Positions 1 through 14,100 of a DNA stretch of 64,000 nt are shown piece by piece. This DNA is from Galbula dea (Eukaryota > Chordata > Aves > Piciformes > Galbulidae), in NCBI GenBank assembly GCA_013399015.1, contig VWZX01006844.1, positions 186,001 through 250,000 of the forward strand, read 5' to 3'. The translations under genes and the position numbers were made by a program. Each line of letters starts with the position of its first letter. The first letter of the stretch is position 1. Under the pieces are notes generated by a model that did no database searches, was not told the DNA's origin, and saw nothing but the letters and a program-made list of their open reading frames with translations.

Positions 1-752
1 AGCAGGGACCAGCTGGTATTCCTTCACTGCAAAGGTTAAAAAATGCTGCTACAGTTGAAGGAGTTTGTGAGTAAATGTAGCCCTGTCTCTTGTGAGGAGG
101 TTTGGATGTAGAAGAGGAGTGCCGTGTTGTTTTGCAAGCGTCTGAAAGCATGGAGCCAGGCAGGCAAGCAACCCTGAAGTGGCCAGAAGGAATCTCAGAA
201 GCCAGGCAGAACAGATCAATAGAGCAGTAATAGACTCTCACCAAAGCTGTGTTAGGTGGGTGGGGAGAGTATAAGAGCAGCTTTCTGAAAACAGGTTCTT
301 TCTGAAAAGAAAGAAAGAAACCAATTGAATTGCAGTTGGAAAAATGGGTAGTTTACAGTAGGCAAAATAAATACAAAACTCTGGTAAATATCACACATTT
401 GTTTCAGATATGACTGCTGTTTTGTATGGTTTCTTTTCCCTCTTTTTTTCTGTTTCTGTTATGTTGTACTAGTGCATAGCTCTGGTTCTTTGCCTCTGAA
501 GGGGACACACTGTGGCAGGACAGGTTTGGTCTGTTGTCCTGCTCCAGCTGTGATGGGTGATCAACCGCAGCACTGCCTAATGCATACCACGGATTGGCCC
601 TGAATATGTCATTTCCTTACCTGGTAATCTTTTCCTTGTTTCCTGATGCTTCTTTTCATTGTCCTTCTTTTCTCTCCCCTAGTTGCCTGCCAAATAAACA
701 ACCTATTGATAATTTTTCCCCACTGGCCTGAGTACCTACCATCTGTACCTAC
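1..752. other. CCDC138 intron, 5' part; no exon recognised
   Basis: I see no CCDC138 exon here: none of the conserved N-terminal blocks appears in any frame with splice sites. It contains polypyrimidine runs and a short GAAA-rich stretch near 300-325. No transposon was recognised. Confidence 0.5.
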
Positions 753-1337
753 TGTGGCCTCATCCCCAGAGGCAGCTTAGCCCCACACAGCTGCTTGGTC
801 ACTCTTCCCCCACCAACCCCAGGAGGGAGGAAGAGAATCCAAAAAGTAAAAGTGAGACAACTGCTGGGTTGAGGTGAAGACACATTCAGAGATAAAGCAA
901 AAGCTGCATGTACAAGCAAAGCAAAATAGGAATTCGTTCACTACTTCCCATCACAGGCAGGGGTTCAGCCATCCCCAGGAAAGCGGGGCTCCATCACGTG
1001 TAACCAGTACTTGGGAAGACAACCACCACATCTCTGACATTTCCTCCTTCCTCCAGCTTTTATTGCTGAGCATGATGTCATATGGTCTGGGATATCCCTC
1101 TGGTCTGTTGGGGTCAGCTGTCCCAGCTGTGTCCCCTCCCGTCTTCTTGTGCACCCATAGCCTACTCGCTGGTGGAGTGGTGGGAGGATCAGAAAAGGCC
1201 TTGACTCAGTGTAAGCACTGCTCAGCAATAGCTAAAACATCCCTGAGTTATCAACACTGATTTGGTCACAAATCCAAAAGATAGCCCATACCAGCAACTC
1301 TGAAGAAAATTAACTCTATCCTAGCCAAAGCAGCACA
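753..1337 (-). mobile_element. Solo LTR of a bird endogenous retrovirus, antisense to CCDC138
   Basis: The region matches, from memory, a common avian ERV LTR. On the - strand it starts TGTGCTG and runs through GGATAGAGTTAATTTTC, GTGTTGATAAC, GCTGAGCAGTGCTTACA, a TGACATCA site (CRE-like), an A/T-rich TATA-like AATAAAAGCTGG at about 1066-1055, and a stretch equivalent to CCCCGCTTTCCTGG, ending near 753. No internal gag, pol or env sequence flanks it, so it is a solo LTR from recombination. A GTACC pair at 745-749 and 1338-1342 may be target-site remnants. Short open frames inside it are not genes. Confidence 0.75.
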
Positions 1338-1949
1338 GTACCCAAATTTGTGTTTCTGGTACTGTCACCTGGGTGAGTTGGCCTCAGGTGGTGCAGTTGG
1401 ACTTGCAAGAGTTCTGTCCCCAGAAGACCCCAATGCTTCAATTTTCTGTGTCTTTGGCCATGGATCTGTGAAATCCAGCCATTCCTTGCTGTCCTGTGCA
1501 ACTGTCATCAGCTTCTTGCACTGTAATCTGTCATGTCTAGCAGTTTCTCATGGCATGTCCCCTAGTTTCTTAAGTCTTGTGCTGTTCACTGAGAAGTCAG
1601 GCCAAGGTCTGTAGTCAGCAAGAAATGACTTTCTTGAAGCCCTTAAAAAAACAATGGAAAATTGTGGCTATATTGTGTGATTATGATTCAGTCTGTACAT
1701 AGATTTCTGTGGGGTTTCTAGACTATAGTGGAGGGCATAGTTTTACTTGCAAAACTCCATTGATCACTGATCAATTCAAACACAGTTTTGAGCATTTCTT
1801 CATAATTCTTTAGGAGGCTATGTTCTCATTTTGATGCCTCTTGCTTTATACTTGTCACTGTAAATGCCTCAAGTTTTTGCTGTTTTGAAACAACAATTAT
1901 GTATTTAGGACTAATGTTTTAATGTAAAATGGGGTTTTCCTTTCCACAG

Positions 1950-2134
1950 GCAGCACCTTGCCATCCCTCTTGGCTGCAAATGCACAAGAAAAAAGCAACC
2001 AAAGTATTGCCAATGGTTTGGCAGGGAAAATTGTGAGTGGAACTGATGCTCAAGCATGCAGTAATCAAGGCTTAATACCGCTTCACATCAATCAAATTTA
2101 TGATGAATTATTTCTCATACATCAGAAGCTTCAG
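1950..2134 (+). CDS. CCDC138: CCDC138 exon (first in window): start of coiled coil
   Basis: The acceptor is a pyrimidine-rich stretch ending in CACAG at 1949 and the donor is GTAGGA at 2135. The first two bases complete a codon begun in an exon outside the window, and the exon ends in phase 0. The first ~40 residues are a low-conservation linker. They are followed by HINQIYDELFLIHQKLQ, which matches the human HQISQIYDELFQIHLKLQ block and begins the coiled coil. Confidence 0.92.
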
Positions 2135-5100
2135 GTAGGAACTGGAATCAACTTAAAAATTTTGTGGAGTACTGTTAAGAAGTTTCTCACTTCTGGCAGA
2201 GGATTCAGAGATTACTTACATACTAAGTTACTGTTACTTATATACTAAACCACTGTTACTTACATACTAAAACTATTCCTTACTACTATTATTTATACCA
2301 ACCACATTAACTTACACAGTAAAACTGTCATTGTCTGCCTCTTCCCTGAATTAATTCACTGCTTTGATGGTGGTGTTTTGACTTGCATACTGGGTAGGTT
2401 AGATAAAATTTGGCTTGAGAGAATTTGACAGCAGTGCTTTTTATCTAAAGCACCTTGTGGCAGTGGAGGTAAACACCTGCAGCCTTTGCTTCTCCTGAGA
2501 GCATCCTAAACTATTCCCCTGAGCCTAGACAATGAAGAGTGCTTGGCTTCATGGCCTCCTGCAGAACCCTCCGCTCTGCCTCATCTTTACTGTTGTGCTG
2601 GTGGGCAATGCCAACAGTTACAGAATCACAGAATGGTAGGAGCTGGAAGGGACCTGGAAGATCATCTAGTCCAACCCCCACTGTCACAGCAGGATTCCCT
2701 AGACCAGGCCACACAGAAGCATGTTCAGATGGGGTTTGAATCTCTCCAGAGAAGGAGACTCCACAACCTCTCTGGGCAGTCTGTGCCAGTGCTCTGGCAC
2801 CTCAGCTGGGAAAACAATTCTTTGGGTAGTCACACAGAACCTCTTGTGCTTCAGCTTACAACCATTGCCCCTTGTCCTGTCACTGGGCTTCACTGAGAAG
2901 AGCCTGACCCCATCCTCCTGACACACACCCTTCACATATTTCAAAGCATAAATAAGGTCACCCCTTAGTCTCCTCCAAGCTCAAGAGACCCAGCTCCCTC
3001 AGCCTTTCCTCATCAGGAAGATGTTAGAGCCCCTTCATCATCTTGGTGGCTCTGTGCTGGACTCTTTCCAGCAGTTGCCTATCCTTCATCCCCTAGCAGG
3101 AGTAGACCACTTACAGGAGAACCTCCTGTATAGTTTTGATTCTACCTGTTGGAGAGCAGTGAAGGGGAAAGGGATCTGGGGGTCCTGGTGGATGGAAGGA
3201 TGAGCATGAACCAGCAGTGTGCTCTTGTGGCCAGGAGGCCCAATGGGATTCTGGGGTGCATTAGAAGGGGTGTGGCTAGTAGGTCAAGAGAGGTTCTTCT
3301 TCCTCTTTACTCCACCCTGGTGAGGCCGCATCTGGAATCTTGTGTCCAGTTCTGGGCCCCTCAGTTGAAGGATAGGGAACAAGACAAGAGGCAATGGCTG
3401 TAAGCTGAAGCATAGGATGTTCTGTGTGAACACATGTAGGAATTTTTTCCCAGTGAGGGTGCCAAAGCACTGGCCCAGACTGCCCAGAGAGGCTGTGGAG
3501 TCTCCTTCTCTGGAGATATTCCAAACCCGTCTGGATGTGCTTCTGTGTGAGCTGGTCTAGGGAATCCTGCTGTGGCAGGGGGGTTGGACCAGGTGATCTT
3601 TCGAGGTCCCTTCCAGCCCCTAACATTCTGTGATTCTGTAATAGCTCCCATGCTATGGCTCAAGTTCCTGCCAGCTCTGTCTTTTGCACCATATGAAATA
3701 AGAATAATTTTGTATCTCTTTTTGTCTCACCACTTTTCCAGGGATGTTCACTGCTAACTGAGGAACCAATCCAGTATCGAGAGTTAAGCACAGACAGTTG
3801 CATCAGACTCTTGTTTCGTCTTGATACCATTATCCAAATAATAAGCTAATAACATTGTCCAGAACTTTGGGAAGGAGAAGCCTAAGTTTAATAGTCTAGG
3901 TTAATACTTGAACAACCACACAGAGTAGAATTTTGTGTCTCGAGAAGCCGAGCCATCTGGACACAGATCAAAGTCACTTGGGTTAACCTGTGGGGAAACT
4001 GACCATAGGTGCCCATCAGGATACTTTTAATTAGCAAGCTATTGTGTACTGCTCTAATGTAAGGAAAAGCTAAGCATATCTCTGTGAGAGAAAATTAAAA
4101 TTCAGTATAAATTGTGACAGTTTCCTGGATGTCAATGCCATTTCCACTTTTTACTCTTAATACAGAGAGAAAGCTCAGCGCAGCAGGAGTATGCTCTGCA
4201 GCTGCAGAAACAAGATCGTTTCCTAACAGAGAGAGAAGCATTGCTATTTAGACATGAAGCAGCTTTGGCTAAAATAAGAAATGTTGAGGAAGAAGTTCAC
4301 ACAAAATTTGGAATTATAAAACAGGTGCAGTAATCCATTTAATGATGATTACTTGTCTACGTGCCATTTAACTGGCTTGTAGTTATCTGAAGCCATCAGG
4401 TTTGTTGGATATATGCTTATTTCTGTAAAGTGCTTGAAATCTCCAAAGGAAAGGCTTACATAAAAGGTACCAAGCAATATTGTTAGGATTTTTGTGTGGA
4501 TTCTGTTTCAGAATGCTGCATTTAGTTGTCTGATGTGTAGGTACATTTTACTGTTACAAATTAGAAAAGAAGGTAACTTGTTTCTCAAAAAGGAAGAATT
4601 TTATGAACAGTATTAGAATCAAAATTGGTGTGTGCCATTTAAATTAGTACCTTTGCATTAGCTGTAGTTGAAGTAAATTTCCTTGGGAAGTCTTTAATGA
4701 GATCGTATGACATAGCAGCTACTGCATAGAGTGTTAGGGAAAAAAACCACTGAGAAAGTTCAAAGGACAAAAAGATCAACCAAAATGTGGAGATGTGGGA
4801 GGCAATGAAGTGATATGGTTTTGCTGGAAGAATGGGTAGTAAATAACAACACTGTTCTTGTGAATGTTTGCTATTGAACTGAGGTCTTGTGGAAAGTTTT
4901 GGTTATTATCCAGGTCACCAAGACCAGTCCTTAAATATGTGTACTTTGTGTCAAAGCTGTAAGCTGTAAAATTAAGTTTCTTTGAAACATGCAGGAAAAC
5001 CTTTCCCAGGAGCTGCTGAGGCAGGGTAGACTACATGTTAAAAAGGGGAAAGGGATGTCTGAGGAGTGGGACCTGAGGTTTCGAACGGGGAAGGAATAGG

Positions 5101-8100
5101 TTAAGGTGTTACTGTAGATGTTTCAAATCTTCTGAGCTTGTAAGAATGTTGCACCACTTAGAGAACAGTTGGTGAAAACTCAAGAAAAATAAGTGATATC
5201 TTTGTGTATTTGTGGAGGTCAAATGGAGTATTAGGAGACTGAAAAAAAAGCAGTGCCTTTCTTTTCAAGAGGGAAAGAGTTGTGTAGCCATGAACTCCAT
5301 GTCAGTTCTCTAAATAAATAATTAAGTAGATCCTGAAACAAGCTGTGAACAAACCAGAGGAAGCACAATGCAGAAAAACAGTGCAGAGAATAGCTGCTGG
5401 CCTGTGTTAATGGTAAATTGTCAAATCAGTCTCATTTCCACTACATCAAGGTTACAGGCATTGCTGATAGGGGAGTGGGAGTTACTTATATGCCTGGACT
5501 TAATTAGAAATTTTTCATACAGTTTTGCATGGCATTTTCCTAATCATATTAGGAAAGTGTAACCTAAATGTAATGCAGTTGGTGTAAAGCTGTAGTGAGA
5601 CAATAGCTCACAGTGAAGTTGAAGAAATGTACTTAGTGGCCAGTGTGTGCTTGCAACCCAGAAGGCCAACTGTACCCTGGGCTGCATCAAGAGGAGCATG
5701 GCCAGCAGGTGGAGGGAGGTGATTCTCCCCCTCTACTCTGCTCTTGTGAGACCCCACCTGGAATATTGTGTCTAGTTCTGGAGCCACTATTACAAGGGGG
5801 TGCTGGAGCGAGTCCAGAGAAGGGCCAGGAGAATGATCAGAGGACTGGGGCACCTCTGCTATGAGGACAGGCTGAGAGTTGGGTTTATTCAGTCTGGAGA
5901 AGAGAAGGCTTCGAGGAGACCTTCTTGTGGCCTTCCAGTGTTTGAAGGGAGCTTACAAGATGGGGAGCTACTATTTAGGATGTCAGGTCGTGATAGGACT
6001 AGGGGGAAGGGATGCAACCTAGAGGAGGGGAGATTTAGATTAGACATTAGGAGGGAGTTCTTCACCATGAGGGTGGTGAGACACTGGAACAGGTTGCCCA
6101 GAGAGGTTGTGGAAGCCTCATCCCTGGAAGCTTCTAAGGCCAGGCTGACTGGGGCACTGGGCAACCTGATCTAGTGGAAGGTGTCCCTGCCAGTCAGGGG
6201 GGCTGGAACTAGATGATCTTTAAGGTCCCTTCCAACTCTGACAATTCTATGATTCTGGAATAATCTTTCCACTCCACTATCATCAGTATTTTCAGTATGT
6301 AGTTTGATGATGAGAAAGAGCACATTTATTACATTGTCAGTAAATAGCACCTGTGTGATGATTTCAAGCATGCTGAAAAAGAACATGAGCATTAGAATTG
6401 ATCCTGACAAACTGAAGATGTGGTAGGTCTGTAAAAAGCAGGCTAGTGTTCAGAAGGTTTCAGCATGCAGAGTTGCATTGGAGTAGAACTATCAGCTGCA
6501 GAAGTAGAGGGTGATGAGTGGATGTGTGTGTTGAACACAGCATGAATTGAGGTAAATGTACCAATCTTCAGCTATGTAAAAGGCTGCAGCAAGGAGGAAG
6601 AAACTGAGATTTTTTTAATGTGTCTACAGTAGAAGTAGTAGTAGTAGTAAGGAGGAAATTGGGCTCAGTATTAGGAAGAACTTGATCTAACAAAAATAGT
6701 GAAGGGGATGAACAGGTAGATTGGTAAGACTGCAGTGTTTCCAGTATTGGAGGGCTTAAGACCAGACTAGGCAAACATCTGGTGGGAGTGAAATGGTATA
6801 ACTGGTTGTGGTATGGATGATGCTGCCTGATTTGTGGATGGCTTAGACGTCCTGGCATCTCCTATGACCATGTAGCCTAACAACTGAAACCTTTCAGCTG
6901 TTCTCTACTGATTCAAATAGAGCTCTTAATTCTGTGTGTAGAAAATGGAGGTGAAACATTCCAGGTGATGTGATAGGGTGCACTCAATTGTATGTTGGCA
7001 GCATCTGCATGATTGTTGGTATGAAAAGGGGATCTGTTGTTTTGTGCAGAAGAGGATGAGAGGAAACAGCCTCAAGTTGCCCCAGGGAGGTTTAGTTTGG
7101 ACATTAGGGAAAACTCCTTCACCAAAGGAATTGCCAGTTGAACAGGCTGCCCAGGGAAGTGGTTCAGTCACCATCCCCAGAGGGATTTAAAAGATGTGTA
7201 GATGTGGTGCTAAGGGACACTAGTGGTGGACTTGGCAGTGTTAGGTTTGCAGTTGGACTCGATGATCTTAAAGGTCTTTTCCTACCTAAATGATTTTGTG
7301 TCTTCTTAGGCAAGTGGGGGTAGATGCTTTAAACCAGAATGTGCTGCCCACAGCTGTTCTGGTCCTATTGGCTGAAAAAGAGCAGCATTTGACAAAAAGA
7401 GGAACTGTAGATGGTTTTACTCTATATCTGGGATGGAAGTTACTGAGCTTCCAAGCAGAAAAGAAGAGAAAGATCTCTTCAGGGCTTGCATCCCTTGTGT
7501 TATATTTTACTGTGCTTCATTTTAGTACAGTAATGTGGGAAGAGAGGGTATGACTGGAAATAGAAAAGCAGAGTGTGAGTGGGTGAAGGAGTGAAGAATA
7601 GTGAATTCATGGAAAGGGAGAAATGAAAGATACCAACTATATACAGCTGGAATATTTTCAGTAAAATAAAACCTTGCTTTTTTTATCAAATTTGAGGTAT
7701 GTAAAAGCAGTGCACTGGTGTCCAGAGAAGATGAAAATAAGATTCAGAGGAAAGAGAAGAACAGCAGTAGATCTACAGCTTGTAGTGAACAGTTCGTATG
7801 TCTGTAGTGTAAACCAGAGCACTAGCCTACAAGGCATAGGGTTGGTTTCTTGCTCTGTGTGCTTCAGAATGAGCAAAGCCAGAAAAATTAGTTGAAACCT
7901 CAAATGTTGCTGCAAAATAGGATCAGAGTTGTTTTGCAGTTATACAGAAAAATCAACTCCAAGTGAAAGCTTTGTCAGTGATTTTAGTTCACAAACATTT
8001 CCCACATCTAGCTTGTTTGAGAAATGTACATCCTGATATAATCTGTTTCAGGTAGAGTTTGGAAGGAATCAGAGCAATAGGCTGTGCATGTTGCTCTCAG

Positions 8101-11100
8101 GGTCTTTATAGATTCTTCTTAACCTGCAAGGTGGAGGTTGTTTTTCTGCCTGCTAGTTGAGTGTGCATGTTTGTTTGGCCATGCAGAATTACAACCTTGA
8201 TCTCTCAAAGTTTGTTCTCTTATTTTAACACTAAAATGGAACTTAGCTTAGAGTTGTTTCTAAAATAGTCTCTTGTAAATCCTGTTTTTAAATTTGATAT
8301 TTCTACAGCAACATGAGGCAGAAGTTAAACAGCTGATAGAATCCTTGAGAGAAATGACCAAAGAAAATAAGAGGCTGAAGTCATCCTTTGACACCTTGAA
8401 GGAGATGAATGGCTCTTTACAAAAACAGGTAGGGAGTTATTTCCTGTTACCAAGAGTTTTACAAGTTACAGGCAACAATTTAAAGTTTTGAACAGCTTAA
8501 GTTTGCAAAATTGCTGATTTTGTGTTTCTGCAAGACAAGAATTGTATGAATGCCTGAAAGTACTTTCTGCAGCTTTTTCTAGTGCTTGAAATTTAGCCTC
8601 TCTCTGATCTTTTTCAGTATAAAAGAAGTCAGACATTCCTTTGATGCACTAGCAACAGCTAATTGTTAGGAAGGACAAGTCCATGTCCTCTGAAGCAAAT
8701 TGAGGGTAGATGGAGAGAAAATACTTTATAATGTAATAGTATCCCCCCTGGGCTGAATTGCTCTGCTGATTCTACTAAATAAAAAGCGGTATTTCCAACT
8801 TTATGGTTGCTCAGTATTTTCAGTTATTTGTACAAATGTTAATTAAGGCAGTTATTTTCTCAGTTCTTAAGCTGAGGCACTGGTTCATAATAGTAGAGAG
8901 TAAAACTTTTTTTGCCTTACTTGGATGTTCAGTCTAACCTAAGATGCTGTCACACAAATTGCTGCCTAAGCTATTTGGCCACTGTTTATTCATTGAATTA
9001 ATTACACTTCTGATAGTCTTGAGTACAATGAAAATCTACAGCAGAGTCTCATTCTTTCTGTTAGAGGAGATCAGACCTAACTCCTAGAATGTTGATGGTT
9101 CTGATGCAACCCATCTGTCTCTCTGTTCTCCCTCACTATACATTGAGTGCAAACTGAGGGCTGCTGTGCTAATCTTGCTGTTCACTGGGGTCTGCATGGA
9201 GCATGTTTCCTATAGTTCAATGGAGGTTACAGTTTCCCTCATCTCTTCTCAGAGAGCAAACTTTTTATAGCCCAGTCAGTAAACTCTTTCATTCTGCAGA
9301 GAAGAAAGCTTCCACTCCCCCTCCCTCCACTGGCAAGATTATTGGATCATCCTTGACATGTGAGCTCCATTTTTGTGTCACTGCTTGATAAGAAGTAATC
9401 AAGCATGGCCTGCCCGTGTGTCTGGGTTGGCACTGGGGTGCTTATGCTTCCTCTCCAAATGGAAGGGTTGAGCTGCAGGTCAGCAAAGAGTTACTGCTGT
9501 CTTACTTACACATTGCCCAGAGAGGTGGTGGAGTCTCCAAAGCTCTCTGGACGTGGTCCTGGGCAGACAGGTCTTGGTGGCCCTGCTTGAGCTGGAGGGT
9601 TGGAGCAGATGGCCTCCAGAGGTACCTGCCAACCTCTACTGGTCTGTGACTCTGTGGTTTGTTAAGGAGGTGGAGGGTGATTTTGTTTCTATCGCTTTGC
9701 TTGCTCACAGGAAAAAACTTGAACTGAACTCATTTAGCCAGTCAGCAACCACATGAAATTATGTCAGTGATAATGAAGAAATGAGTTTTGAATTTACAGA
9801 TACTTCAATATTTTCTGATCCTTCCAGCTAAGTGATGTAACTGAGCTGAACAAGAAGTTGGAACGTCGAGCAAGAGAAGTACAAGCTCGTTTAGAGAATC
9901 TACAAGTAAGGGCTGTTCTTAGGTGTGCCTGCTTCCTTTGTGGGTGACAAGTGGATTAAAACTGATTGTTATATTTTGTTGTAGAGGAAGCATGAATTTT
10001 TAACAGTACAGAAATCTAAGGATATATGTCAAGTGGTGCAACGAAGTAAACCTGTCAAGCAGGAAAAAGTGATGGCAGCGTCAAAAATCAGTAAGGTGAG
10101 AATTGGGCAAAAGGAAAGATTCATTCCAAAGACATTGGGCAGTGGTGCAGTCTCTGTGGATCTTCTAGAAATTAGGAAATGTAACTTCAAATTTTATTTC
10201 ATAAATGAATTAGTCACAGTAAGAAAAGGTACAGATGATACTGGGGGAAAACCAGCAGCCAACAAGGAACTAAGCTTGTTGCTAAAAAGTCTATTGGATT
10301 TCATACTGATTTTCTCCAGCTAACCTGTGAAAAGGGGAAGAGGTGTTCACACCACCCTCTGTCATTAATCCACATCAGCTTCCTTAAAACTGTGTTGGCT
10401 ATGTACAGCCAGCATATTTCTTTTCTTCAGTGTAGGTTTTGGTGTGCTTGTTTGCAAGTGAAATATAAAAAGTGAATATAAAGTGAAATATAAAGTAGGC
10501 ATGTCATATAAGTGGAATATCAGTAGGCATAGTTCTGAGTGAAAAGAGTTACCTGAAGATAGGTAAAACTTTTGAAGTCTTTAGAGAACTGTTTGTGCAG
10601 CCTGTCTTCAGGTACCTCAGGATAGCTTTCCTAGAGTATTTCCTTGCAGTGGAAGGCAGGGACAGAATGACAATTTCATGAAGTCTCTGTTCTTTTCCTA
10701 AGGGTGCTAATTACCCAGTTAACACCAGAGGATTGTATGAAATACAGCAAAGGAGATCAAGTGCATTGAAATAAGAATTTCCACATGCAAAGGACATTAA
10801 AGATTAGCTTTCTCCTGTAATTTGTTTGGCCAGAATGATAAAATGGGGTGTTTCTGTATGTGAAAATCTTTTCCCAGGTAATCTATAACCGTTTTTCTGA
10901 GTACAAAACCTTGTTTTTCACACTCAGAAGCCATCATAAATAGTACCAGGAGTTCTGCAGGAGAGAGGGGGGAGAGGTGTGAGAGAGACAGAGATAAATG
11001 ACGCAAGGATCTGGATCTTTCTGGATCTCTGTAAGAAAGCCTGACGACAAATGGCTTCATGAAATAGCAGTTTTAATAAGACAGAGTAAGAGGAGGAGGA

Positions 11101-14100
11101 ATATAGATAAGAAGTAAACCTTATGTCCCCTCAGATGCTGGGAAGTTTTTGTTTGTGTAACATCAGATGGAGCCTGAGTGGATTTACCCAGGGTACACTG
11201 TGCAGGTCCTGTTCATGGAGAGAAACTACTCCTTTTTGGCCATTCAGGCTTTTACTGTTTCCTTGAATGTGATGTTTTCCACATGTTCCCAGTACACTAA
11301 CTTACCTCCCAGATTTTAACAGGCATATACTCATCATCCTTTAGATTATGCATATTTCAGAACTCATGTACTGTCATGTGTTTCAGTCTGTAATTATTTT
11401 GGCTTAGAAAAAATTAACTTGAAAGCTGAAACAACTGAAGCTGTTGGGTGTGTTACAGCTACCACTGAATTCACAAGTTTATGAGCTCTTAACTTTTCTT
11501 ATGGATTGGATCTCAGACCAGCACCTTAGCAAAGTCAAACTGCAAGAAGAAAGAGAGGACAGTCATAAACTTGTAGTTACCCAGACCTCCAAAAAAGCCT
11601 GCACCCAGGAGAGGTGTATGAAGGTAAAGGGGTTTGGATTGTTTGCTTGTGTGGATGTTTTCAGACTTGGGGTTTTGTTTTTGGTTTTGAATGATTCTGA
11701 GAATACAACAGGTTGGCTTGTTTTATACATTCTTTGGATGCAGACATTAAAGTCTTTGTTAATAAGTCAGTATTTGTTCTGGCAGTGATAGATAATAGAT
11801 AATTTGTCTGTTGTAAAGCATACAGATAATTGTGAAGGAAAAGTGTGGTGTTCAGTCTCAGCTTGAGAGTTTCAGCATTTTATTTCAAGTCACTCCTCCC
11901 AGCTGATAATTTGTCTTGTGCTTTATGTGTAATACTGTGCATAATTCCTTTTTGCTAAGGAGATCAACCTGTCTGCTTTAAAATATTTGGATGTCTGTAT
12001 TAGATATTGAAGTTTCAACTTATGACTGTTAAAAGATGATACTATGCTGTACTTTTAACACTTTTCTTTCTGGTGATAGCAAGGTTAGGGAATCAGTGGG
12101 GTGTTCAGAAAATCTCTTATGTTTTTCCACATTATATTAAGGATTTATTGGCATTGGGATTGGATTTACTGAGACTGAGCTCACACAGTGTTTCTCCCCT
12201 TTTGCCTGTAAACCTTTGTAAAATTCAGATCTGTGTATGTGCCTAGTTCTGTTACTTGTGTTGGATCTGCCCAGTGAGTATTTGCATGTGCAATCTGTTA
12301 GACTGTAGAGGAAGTGGGGTATTTTATTTGTTTGTTTGTCACTCACAGTTAGCTTACACAGCAATTTGATATACTGCATGTCATTTTACTTTTGTGTGTT
12401 TTGACAGCTTTTGCCTATAGCTGCTGAGCAACTCCAGTGGATGCCATTTGTGAACCCTAAACTACACATGCCTGTGATTAAGTTCATTTACTGGTCTGTA
12501 AGACAGCTAGACACTGGTGTTCAGGTAAAAGAAGTTGACTTCTTGCAGTGTGTTCTCTCAAAAACTAAGTTCATGGAAAATAGAAATGGATTTCATGTTT
12601 CAGATAAATAAGGAAAGGGGATGTTTTCAGGTGGTATATGTGCAAGAAACTGCTGTCTGCAGAGCAAATGTTGATAGTGTTTCCCACAGATGGCAAATGA
12701 AAACAAGAAATTCTTTTTCAAGTTGGGTTTAAATTTTGCATTGTCTATCTAAGCATAAGTGTGGTGGCTAAGCATCTCAGCAATAGTATTTATATATATG
12801 TATTTACAAAAACTTTGGGCTAGAAAACACAATATTTTTAATCTTTGGCATGAAATTTGTTGACATTGATGGAAGTGTCTGGCAAAGCAGTGAAAGAGTT
12901 TTGATTTTGCTCTTCTCTGCCCTATGTCTAAGCACAAGGTATTCCTTACTCTCTTTGACTAGGCTGCTGTAAGAAAATACTTAGTAGTATATAAATAATA
13001 TAAAATAATAAGAAAAAGTAGCCATCCTGTAAAACTCAGTGTAATGCATAGTGCTGTCAATAGTGCTTTTGCTAAAGCAAAAAGTAGGAAACTTTCTAAA
13101 TATATTGAGTTTAAAGTCAATAGAATAGTAGGCTGTGGGCTTTAGTCCTAATAAGAAGCTGTATTTTAAATGATCATAATATGAAGTTTGATTCCAAAGT
13201 CATATTTCTGTATAGTTTAGGCTGAAAGCTCTAATAGATGTTACCTGTGCAGCATTCTCAAGGTTCATGTTTAGTTCTTGATCCTGTAAATGCTTTTACA
13301 GGGTATAACTTCAGGCAGCCTTACAATATAGAGTTGTCTGAAGCTGAATTCGTTCTGGAACTCAAGGCAACTTAAACAATGTCAGCACGTCAGGGGCCCT
13401 CCCTAACTAGTCTTGGTGAAGTATGTGTTGATGAGGCTCCATGGTGACATTGTTCATCTCCTTCTGAAACACAAAGTAGTGTCTCCTGTACAGTTTATAT
13501 TCCAATGCATGGTCAAACCATTTGCTGTTTCATACTGAGTCTCTAGGGGAACGTATTTATCTGTATATAGTACACAGGATTTTACTGTGTTTTAATGGTT
13601 ACACTAACTGTGTGGATTGTTTGAAACAGCATGCAACAATGGCATCAACAATGAGGAGACTTGGGGAAGATATTTTTAAAGGCATAGTAAGTAAGGGAAA
13701 CCCACATACTACTTCTGAACAGTCTACAGAGAGTAAACCAAAATCAGCAGCTTTCTTTAAGAGTTCCTCTTTGCCTTTGAGGTTTCTGTCAACTTTAATT
13801 GTGCTGAAAACAGTGACACAAGGTAAGTTTTGATTTTTTAATATTTATTTATTTCAGTCATGATTCTGGATAAAAAACACTTCAGTGACACTGTAGAGTC
13901 TGTTATGCTTTGTTAGGGAAAAGGGATTTTACTTGAGTTTTACTACCTTGTGAAGCAGAATGTACTGGGAACAAATGTGAATCTCATTTCATGTTGGAAT
14001 TGGTGTTCCTTTTAATGTGATGAATTCTTGTCAGATGAATCAACATTTCTGAAGAAGGAGGTAATTCTGCCAAGCTGTCACTACAGCAGCGATTGGATTG

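Noticed and set aside
874..1614. Open frames on both strands near 0.9-1.6 kb
   Set aside because: Those up to 1337 lie in the LTR, which is non-coding; the frame at 1348-1614 has no recognisable domain and no exon-like borders.
13522..13629. Upstream extension of the open frame of the CCDC138 exon at 13630
   Set aside because: A clear acceptor (GAAACAG) at 13629 and the human protein match show coding starts at 13630; the extension is intron.
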